This document shows, piece after piece, positions 38,307 through 44,256 of a DNA stretch of 44,256 bases (the first letter of the stretch is position 1; each line of letters opens with the position of its first letter). Made by a program: the position numbers and the translations under genes. Source of the DNA: an uncultured Bacteroidales bacterium (GTDB taxonomy: Bacteria > Bacteroidota > Bacteroidia > Bacteroidales > Muribaculaceae); contig CACZAC010000022.1 in assembly GCA_902779125.1 (NCBI GenBank), positions 1 to 44,256 of the forward strand. The letters are read 5' to 3'. The notes beneath the pieces are model-generated. The model worked only from the letters and a program-made list of their open reading frames with translations. It searched no databases and was not told the origin of the DNA.

Positions 38307-39584
38307 ATGAAGAAATTATTTACTTTAGCAGTTAGTGCCTTGATGGCTTCCGCCGCATGGGCTGGTGTGATTACACTCGATTTGAACAAGCCATTGAATC
38401 CCTCTACGTTGGAATACAATGACTACGGTATCTGGACTGGGTGCTATAACGATGTTGACTATACATGGTTGGAGTTCGGCGATGAGAATGGTGAGTTTCT
38501 TCTCTCACACCTCATTGACGGCGAGGGGGCCTCGTGGGGTGGCTACTATTGGGACGGATTCTGCCCCGCTATCGGTGGAGATCAGACCGACTATGGTCAA
38601 CCCGGTAGCAGTGGCTCTTGGACCACCTATTTTGGCGGTTGCATGGCTGGTGGTGGCTGTGTCATCAACGATGGCTCGGTGACTGCTGATCCCAGTCAGC
38701 CCTATTTTGTAGCTTATTACAGCAATTGGGCAGTTGAAGGCCCCAGCAACCAGGTGATGTTTGTTGACAAGGACGGTAACACGACCTTTGAGCCTGTAGG
38801 TGTTTACGTTTGCAACCATCCTTGGCCCTATTACGGTTGTGAGCATGGCGACGGTTTTGGCTCCCCCTTTGCCGAGGGTGACTATTTCCAGCTCATAGCC
38901 CATGGCGTTGCTGCTGATGGCTCGGAAACTACCACTAGCATCAATCTCGTTGAATTCACCAATGGACAGCTCCACGCCCTCAACGATTGGACATTCTTTG
39001 ACCTCTCTAGTCTGGGCGAGGTGGAGTCAGTTTACTTTACCATGACTTCGACCGATTCGGGTGACTATGGCATGAATACTGCTGCCTACTTCTGCATGGA
39101 CAAGTTCCAAGTGAAGGGAGAGGGTGGTGACACTCCCGGCCCAGAGCCTTATACTCCCGTTGCTCCCAAGCTTAACACGACAGTCGAAGATAATTACGTT
39201 GTTGTTGAGGGTGTCATCGAGGGCGAAGTAGCTGAGCATGGAACCGTGGTTCTCTATCTGGTTGATGAGAATGGTGGTCGTGCGCTTATTGAGATTGCCA
39301 ACCCCACGAACTTTGAACGCAAGGCTGAGGATTACCAAGTGGCGATCGTTGCCGAGGCCATCTATGATAACGGCGAGATCATCACCAACGAGCCCCAACT
39401 GGTAGACGTTCCCAAGAAGGTTACACCTTCCACCAGCATCAGCGAGATGATGAGTGGCAAGGCTGTTGCTAGCATTCGTTACTATAACATGGCTGGTCAG
39501 GAGATGCAGTCGGTCAACGGCATGACGATCGTAGTCATCACCTACGCCGATGGCACCACCAGCACAGCTAAGGTAGTTAAATAA
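38307..39584 (+). CDS. DUF4465-type secreted protein with C-terminal tag (second gene of the riboswitch unit)
   Basis: It starts 54 bases after the fused protein with no promoter or terminator seen between, so it is probably under the same riboswitch. The product has 425 residues with a signal peptide ending AWA. Residues about 20–270 match the DUF4465 pattern as I know it (YWDGFCPAIGGDQTDY, VGVYVCNHPWPYYGC, EGDYFQLIAHGVAADGSETT, WTFFDLSSLGEVESVYFTM, GMNTAAYFCMDKFQVKG). DUF4465 genes are found in Bacteroidetes cobalamin loci; a link to the B12-binding BtuH class is possible but I could not verify it. A Pro-rich linker, a small beta domain (LYLVDENGGRALIEI) and the tag IRYYNMAGQEMQ…KVVK follow, the same tag as at 18614 and 20457. 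Confidence 0.8.
   Translation: MKKLFTLAVSALMASAAWAGVITLDLNKPLNPSTLEYNDYGIWTGCYNDVDYTWLEFGDENGEFLLSHLIDGEGASWGGYYWDGFCPAIGGDQTDYGQPGSSGSWTTYFGGCMAGGGCVINDGSVTADPSQPYFVAYYSNWAVEGPSNQVMFVDKDGNTTFEPVGVYVCNHPWPYYGCEHGDGFGSPFAEGDYFQLIAHGVAADGSETTTSINLVEFTNGQLHALNDWTFFDLSSLGEVESVYFTMTSTDSGDYGMNTAAYFCMDKFQVKGEGGDTPGPEPYTPVAPKLNTTVEDNYVVVEGVIEGEVAEHGTVVLYLVDENGGRALIEIANPTNFERKAEDYQVAIVAEAIYDNGEIITNEPQLVDVPKKVTPSTSISEMMSGKAVASIRYYNMAGQEMQSVNGMTIVVITYADGTTSTAKVVK
39474..39584 (+). repeat. C-terminal-tag DNA repeat, copy 3 of 3
   Basis: The last 111 bases match 20123–20233 and 21468–21578 in length, frame and most of the sequence, despite lying about 18 kb away. Confidence 0.8.
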
Positions 39585-39632
39585 GTCCTAGAGAAAAATA
39601 GATATTAGTATATAGTAACCTGATGTGTGAAT

Positions 39633-39675
39633 GTGCGTCCATACGGCAGTGATGCCGCAAGGGCGCACTTTTTTT
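39633..39675 (+). terminator. Terminator after the second cobalamin unit
   Basis: GTGCG (39633–39637) pairs with CGCAC (39664–39668) outside an inner CGGCA/TGCCG stem, followed by seven T. Confidence 0.8.
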
Positions 39676-39797
39676 ACCCTCAAAGTGGCCACCGTGAAAA
39701 ACCGTAGTTTCTCTTACTCCTTAATAATATATATTATTAAAGATGTGTAATGAAAAAAAACTTGACTTTTTCGATGCCTTATTTCAAATTATTGGAT

Positions 39798-39805
39798 TAC
39801 CTTTG
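39798..39805 (+). promoter_or_regulatory. Putative topA -7 element
   Basis: TACCTTTG followed by CA matches the -7 consensus 30 bases before the topA start. No -33 TTTG is found at the right distance. Confidence 0.55.
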
Positions 39806-39834
39806 CAGCCGATTTTAAAAAACACTACTCATTT

Positions 39835-42195
39835 ATGGCAAAAAATCTAGTAATCGTAGAGTCCCCTGCAAAGGCTAAAACAATCCAAAAGTTCTTGGGT
39901 AACGACTATAAGGTGATGTCGAGTTTCGGTCACATCCGCGACTTGCACAAGAAGAATTTCAGCATCGATGTGGAGAATGGCTTCATGCCGATTTATGAGA
40001 TTCCCGAAGACAAGGAAGATCAGGTCAAGAAACTGAAAGATGAAGCAGCCAAAGCCGACATCGTGTGGCTCGCAAGTGATGAAGACCGTGAAGGAGAGGC
40101 TATTGCTTGGCACTTGTTCGAAGTACTGGGACTGTCGCCCGACAACACGCGACGCATCGTCTTCCACGAGATTACCGAACCTGCGATTCTGGAAGCCATA
40201 CAGCATCCGCGCAACATCGACCTGAATCTGGTGGACGCCCAGCAGGCAAGGCGCGTGCTTGACCGCATCGTGGGTTTCGAACTGTCTCCCGTGCTGTGGC
40301 GCAAGATTATGCCTGGTCTGTCGGCTGGTCGTGTGCAGAGTGTCGCCGTTCGTCTTGTTGCTGAGCGTGAGAAAGAAATCAAGGCGTTCACCAGTGAGCC
40401 TTACTATCGCGTTACAGCCCAGTTCAAGGGCACTGAGGGCTCTGAGTTTGCTGCTGAGCTCAACCGTCACATGGATGACCACGAGACGGCGTTGGCTTTT
40501 GTCGAGAACTGCAAGCAGGCCCAGTTCACGGTGGATAGTGTTGTAGTTAAGCCTCTCAAGCGCACTCCGGCGCCTCCTTTCACTACCAGCACGCTGCAGC
40601 AGGAAGCTGCACGCAAGTTGGGCCTTTCGGTAAAGCAGACGATGAGGTTGGCGCAGCGCCTCTATGAGGAGGGTTTGATTACTTATATGCGTACCGACTC
40701 GGTCAACCTGAGCAATTTGGCATTGGGTACTATCAGCAAGGAAATCAAGGAGAATATCGGTGAGCAGTACCTCAAGGTGCGCCATTACCGTACGACCAGC
40801 AAGGGGGCACAGGAGGCTCACGAGGCCATTCGTCCCACCTATATCAGCAATCACACCATCACGGGCACTCCACAGGAGAAGAAACTCTATGACCTCATCT
40901 GGAAGCGCACCATTGCATCCCAGATGGCAGATGCAGAATTGGAGAAGACGACCGCCAATATCTCTGTCTCGGGTCGTAAAGAGATGTTTGTTGCCGAGGG
41001 CGAAGTAGTCAAGTTTGACGGCTTCCTCAAGGTGTATTTCGAGAGCACCGACGACAATGCTCAGGCCAGCCCTGAACTGCACACTTTACCGGTGCTGACG
41101 CGTGGCGACCTGCTCGATGCGGCTTCAGTAACAGCAACGCAGCGTTTCACACAGCAGCCCAACCGTTATACCGAGGCTTCGCTGGTGCGCCGGCTTGAGG
41201 AACTGGGCATCGGACGCCCGTCTACCTATGCTCCTATCATCTCTACAATTCAGGACCGCAACTATGTCGAGAAGGGCGAGAGCAAGGGACAGAAGCGTGA
41301 GTATGAGGTCATCACTCTTAAGGGTGGCAAGATTACGACAGGTAAGAAGAGCGAACTCTTCGGTGTCGAGAAAGGCAAACTCATTCCCACCGACGTGGGT
41401 ATGGTGGTCAATGAATTCCTGGTGAAGTATTTCCCCTCAATCATGGACTACAACTTTACGGCCAAGGTGGAGAATGAATTCGATGAGGTGGCCAAGGGAA
41501 ATGTCGTGTGGAACAAGGAAATCGCTGATTTCTACGAGGGCTTCCACCCAAGTATCAGCAAGGTATCGTCGCTTCGTCTGGAACACAAGGTAGGAGAGCG
41601 CTTGCTGGGTAATGACCCCAAGACGGGACTTCCTGTCATGGTTAAAATCGGTAGATATGGTCCCCTCGTGCAGATGGGCAGTGCTGACAATGAGACAAAG
41701 CCCCGTTTTGCTTCGTTGCAGCGCGGACAGAGCATCGAGACGCTGACCCTGGAAGAGGCAATCAAACTCTTCGACCTGCCGCGTGACTTGGGTGACTTTG
41801 AGGGCGCTGCGGTCTCGGTGGGCGTAGGACACTATGGCCCCTATGTGAAACATAACGGCAAGTATGCATCTATTCCCCAGGATATGTCTCCCACTGCAAT
41901 TACACTTGAGGAAGCTGTAGAACTTATCAAGGCTCAGCGCGAGGCCGAAGCCAAGAAAGTCCTCAAGACCTTTGACGAGGATCCCGACCTCAAGGTGATG
42001 AACGGTCGTTATGGTCCTTATATCGTTTACAAGAAGCAGAATGTCAAGATTCCAAAGGGGAAGGACGCTGAATCGCTCACTCTTGAGGAGTGTCATGAGA
42101 TTGTTGCTGATGAGGCCAATATCTCCAAAGGTGGCGCACGCCGCAAGGCCTCACGGACACGCACTGCAAGCAAGAAAACCACATCAAAAAAGTGA
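39835..42195 (+). CDS. topA: DNA topoisomerase I
   Basis: This type IA topoisomerase relaxes negative supercoils by single-strand passage. The 786-residue protein starts MAKNLVIVESPAKAKTIQKFL, the Toprim domain with SDEDREGEAIAWHL near residue 80. The ARRVLDRIVGFELSPVLW and SAGRVQSVAVRLV blocks follow, and the catalytic tyrosine is Y284 in LITYMRTDS. The C-terminal part has several RYGP-type repeats (IGRYGPLV, VGHYGPYV, NGRYGPYIVYKK) in place of the Cys4 zinc ribbons of the Escherichia coli enzyme. It ends in a basic Lys/Arg/Thr tail. This is the usual form in Bacteroidetes. Confidence 0.98.
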   Translation: MAKNLVIVESPAKAKTIQKFLGNDYKVMSSFGHIRDLHKKNFSIDVENGFMPIYEIPEDKEDQVKKLKDEAAKADIVWLASDEDREGEAIAWHLFEVLGLSPDNTRRIVFHEITEPAILEAIQHPRNIDLNLVDAQQARRVLDRIVGFELSPVLWRKIMPGLSAGRVQSVAVRLVAEREKEIKAFTSEPYYRVTAQFKGTEGSEFAAELNRHMDDHETALAFVENCKQAQFTVDSVVVKPLKRTPAPPFTTSTLQQEAARKLGLSVKQTMRLAQRLYEEGLITYMRTDSVNLSNLALGTISKEIKENIGEQYLKVRHYRTTSKGAQEAHEAIRPTYISNHTITGTPQEKKLYDLIWKRTIASQMADAELEKTTANISVSGRKEMFVAEGEVVKFDGFLKVYFESTDDNAQASPELHTLPVLTRGDLLDAASVTATQRFTQQPNRYTEASLVRRLEELGIGRPSTYAPIISTIQDRNYVEKGESKGQKREYEVITLKGGKITTGKKSELFGVEKGKLIPTDVGMVVNEFLVKYFPSIMDYNFTAKVENEFDEVAKGNVVWNKEIADFYEGFHPSISKVSSLRLEHKVGERLLGNDPKTGLPVMVKIGRYGPLVQMGSADNETKPRFASLQRGQSIETLTLEEAIKLFDLPRDLGDFEGAAVSVGVGHYGPYVKHNGKYASIPQDMSPTAITLEEAVELIKAQREAEAKKVLKTFDEDPDLKVMNGRYGPYIVYKKQNVKIPKGKDAESLTLEECHEIVADEANISKGGARRKASRTRTASKKTTSKK

Positions 42196-42212
42196 TTTAA
42201 TATTAAAGTGTT

Positions 42213-42256
42213 ACTAGAGGCTGTGTGTTGCAACTTTCTGCTGCACAGCCTCTAGT
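42213..42256 (+). terminator. Hairpin terminator after topA
   Basis: ACTAGAGGCTGTG (42213–42225) pairs perfectly over 13 bp with CACAGCCTCTAGT (42244–42256). The T-run is short, but the stem is strong and its place after topA supports a terminator. Confidence 0.75.
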
Positions 42257-42543
42257 TATATATGTCAAATAACCCCTTAAGAAAATAATCAGTCTAAATA
42301 TTGAAATTTTTTCTTTTTTAGAGCCTGTATTAGAAAAAATCATCGTAATTTTACCGACTGGAGAGAAATCCATTGGCTTTTGCCTTGGTTATCTTCTGGC
42401 TCGTCTGATTCGTATATCACTTAATGTGAATATATTAAACATCAACCCTTCAAGTAAGTTTGAGGTTTTTGGTGGCGATTGGATGGGTGATTTGCGTGGA
42501 TAATAACTAAAACAAACCAAATAACTAAAAAAAGTTTATAATT
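42257..42543 (+). promoter_or_regulatory. Intergenic region upstream of the coiled-coil gene
   Basis: AT-rich, with no gene or RNA recognised. TAAGTTTG at 42455–42462 fits the -7 consensus 81 bases before the next start codon, without a clear -33 element. Confidence 0.4.
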
Positions 42544-43977
42544 ATGTCTTTTATTAAATCTATCAAGAATGCTCTTGGTGGCTCGAGCGACGAAGACTAT
42601 GATGTTTTTGGACAGCCCACAACTTTTGTGAACCCCTTTAGCAAGGATAAGAATGTCCATGATCAGGAGCGCGTTAACGATGACGTGCACATCGAGGTGG
42701 ACAAACATGAGGAATATGCCATTGACGCTGAGTTTGCCGACAAGGCAGCTCGACTCATGAACGAGCACACTCAGGCCGTGATCAGCATGCTCAAGGGCAA
42801 CTGGAAGAAGGAGCGTGAAGAACTCCTGCAGAAGGTTGAGGATGCCAACAAGCTGGTCGAGGAAAACAAGGAGAAGATGCAGGTCAATGAGGCTAACCGT
42901 CGTCAGGCTCACAACAGGGCCAACGAACTCTCGGGAAAGGTCGATGAGCTGGAAGCTGCCTACGATAAGCTCGAAATCGAGAAGAAGAGTCTTGAGAGCC
43001 GTATCAAGGCGATGGAGGCTCGTGGCGACAACTCAGATGAACTGAACGCCCAGATTGAGCAGCTCAATGCTACAGTCGAGGACCTGCGTAAGCAGGTGGC
43101 TGACCGTGACGCTGAAATTGAGCGCCGCGACAATATGCCGTTGCCTGCCGACGACGGTCCCACTATTGACCAGCTCAATCAGCAGGTTGAGCAGCGCGAT
43201 GAGCTCATTGAGCGCCTCCGCGCCAACATTACTGAGCTGGAGGGCAAGCTGGATGCCGCTGCCGAGGATTTGAAGGCTGCCGAGGAACTCCAGAAGACCA
43301 TTGAGCAAGTCGAGGAGTTCAAGGACAAGAAGAATTCCGAGATTGCTTCGCTGCGTCAGCAGATTATTGACCTCCAGAAGCGCGCTTCTGAGTTTGATGA
43401 GCTCCGCAAGGCCCACATCGTACTCAGTGACGAGAACGAGTCGCTCCGCAAGTCGATTGAACAGCTGGAGCAGACTGCTAAGCAGAATGCCGAAGTTCAA
43501 AATCGCCGCAGCATCGAGACCGGCAACATCATTGACGGACTCAAGCGCCAACTGGCTACTGCTAATGCCATGGCCGAGGATTTCAAGCGCAAATACAATT
43601 CATTGAGTGTTGACGGTAACGAGCGTGCTGCCAATTTTGCCAAAATCACAGCCGAGCGTGATGATGTCAAGGCCGAGTTAAAGCGTATGCAGGTGACTTT
43701 GCAGAAGAAGCAGCACGAGGCCCAGGCAATGAACGATGCTATAGCCGAGAAGGACCGCCGTATCGCTGCTCTCACCCAGGAGGTGGAAGAACTGAGCAAG
43801 CGACCCGCTGTACAGGAAGCGGCTGGAAACACTGCACGGGAGTCGGCCTATGGCTCCGTTGTCGAAGAAGTGTCTGACGACCCTGCAATGAGCGCTATTG
43901 ATGACATCGACTGGGCCGATGACGGTTCACAGCCTCCTCATCCCGGTGAAGACCCCCGTCAGCTTTCCTTGTTCTAA
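42544..43977 (+). CDS. Coiled-coil protein with C-terminal sliding-clamp binding motif QLSLF
   Basis: The 477-residue cytoplasmic protein has no signal peptide and no family I can name. The N-terminus (about residues 1–35, MSFIKSIKNALGGSSDEDYD, then FVNPF) is a short amphipathic helix followed by an acidic linker. Residues about 60–430 are almost unbroken heptad-rich coiled coil with many Glu, Lys, Gln and Asn. The tail is acidic and disordered (AIDDIDWADDGSQPPHPGED) and ends exactly with QLSLF (bases 43960–43974), the consensus beta-clamp binding pentapeptide QL(S/D)LF. A C-terminal clamp motif is typical of proteins that work at the replication fork or in repair. It lies downstream of topA, but a hairpin separates the two genes. 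A role bridging DnaN to something else is inference; it could also be a structural protein with a chance match. Confidence 0.8.
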   Translation: MSFIKSIKNALGGSSDEDYDVFGQPTTFVNPFSKDKNVHDQERVNDDVHIEVDKHEEYAIDAEFADKAARLMNEHTQAVISMLKGNWKKEREELLQKVEDANKLVEENKEKMQVNEANRRQAHNRANELSGKVDELEAAYDKLEIEKKSLESRIKAMEARGDNSDELNAQIEQLNATVEDLRKQVADRDAEIERRDNMPLPADDGPTIDQLNQQVEQRDELIERLRANITELEGKLDAAAEDLKAAEELQKTIEQVEEFKDKKNSEIASLRQQIIDLQKRASEFDELRKAHIVLSDENESLRKSIEQLEQTAKQNAEVQNRRSIETGNIIDGLKRQLATANAMAEDFKRKYNSLSVDGNERAANFAKITAERDDVKAELKRMQVTLQKKQHEAQAMNDAIAEKDRRIAALTQEVEELSKRPAVQEAAGNTARESAYGSVVEEVSDDPAMSAIDDIDWADDGSQPPHPGEDPRQLSLF

Positions 43978-44037
43978 ATGACGGGTAAGAGTGCTATGAG
44001 TGGCTCGATTTGAGTCCTCTTTGGTGCCGACAATATC

Positions 44038-44076
44038 TATTGGGGCTGCCTCTCAAGGGCGGTCCCAATATTTTTT
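44038..44076 (+). terminator. Terminator after the coiled-coil gene
   Basis: TATTGGG (44038–44044) pairs with CCCAATA (44064–44070), with inner GCC/GGC pairing, followed by six T. Confidence 0.85.
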
Positions 44077-44204
44077 AATGATTAATTACCTATATATATT
44101 ATAATACCTTAAAGTATTTAAGCGTGCGCGAAACTGCCAATTTACCCCATTTTCGCCATTAAATTGTGAAAATAGGTTAAATAATAGATTTTTCTTCCGG
44201 AATA

Positions 44205-44236
44205 TTTGGTCGGTTTCCCGGGCGGCTGTAATTTTG
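44205..44236 (+). promoter_or_regulatory. Promoter reading out of the window
   Basis: TTTG at 44205–44208, a 20-base spacer and TAATTTTG at 44229–44236 followed by CA form a consensus promoter. Its gene lies beyond base 44256. Confidence 0.75.
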
Positions 44237-44256
44237 CATCGCTTTTCGGCTCACAA

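Noticed and set aside
39847-41082. 411-codon minus-strand frame opposite topA
   Set aside because: Shadow of topA, without a domain or its own regulatory signals.

Overview
The window comes from a member of the Bacteroidales, most likely a gut or rumen lineage such as Muribaculaceae or Prevotellaceae. The evidence is the gene order tuf–trnW–secE–nusG–rplK–rplA–rplJ–rplL–rpoB–rpoC, the Bacteroidetes-type promoters (TTTG/TTG, 19–20 bases, TAnnTTTG), the cobalamin-riboswitch-controlled TonB receptor with a surface lipoprotein, and the many secreted proteins with Bacteroidales-style C-terminal tags. The family-level assignment is inference.

Region 1 (1–12.4 kb) is the translation/transcription core: partial EF-Tu, tRNA-Trp(CCA), SecE, NusG, ribosomal proteins L11, L1, L10 and L7/L12, then RpoB and RpoC. 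It is ordinary except at two gene junctions. L11 runs in frame into L1 with no stop codon and no L1 start. L1 runs out of frame into an L10 that has lost its first ~30 codons. Either the assembly has collapsed both junctions or this is a remarkable rearrangement.

Region 2 (12.6–18.4 kb) has a family 2 glycosyltransferase, then a cobalamin riboswitch and an operon of three genes: a BtuB-like TonB receptor, a BtuG-like beta-propeller lipoprotein, and a secreted 'PAPGQFVN' protein ending in a dockerin-like pair.

Region 3 (18.6–31.9 kb) holds eight secreted surface-type proteins. Six share an unclassified beta-rich module of about 165 residues (nine clear copies, plus a degenerate copy in a seventh protein). 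Five of these form a tandem array ending in near-identical dockerin repeats, most with their own promoter and terminator. Two upstream members end instead in a conserved 36-residue C-terminal tag. A convergent minus-strand gene encodes a propeller/FN3/dockerin protein.

Region 4 (32.2–39.6 kb) has the anaerobic ribonucleotide reductase pair nrdD–nrdG, separated by a striking 35-nt periodic inverted repeat. A second cobalamin riboswitch follows, driving one long protein that fuses the PAPGQFVN domain and the beta-propeller encoded separately in the first cobalamin operon, and then a DUF4465-type protein. Together the two riboswitch units look like a surface cobalamin-capture system sharing C-terminal tags with the neighbouring paralogue array.

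Region 5 (39.8–44.3 kb) has topA and a long coiled-coil protein whose last five residues, QLSLF, match the beta sliding-clamp binding motif. A good promoter lies at the right edge and reads out of the window.
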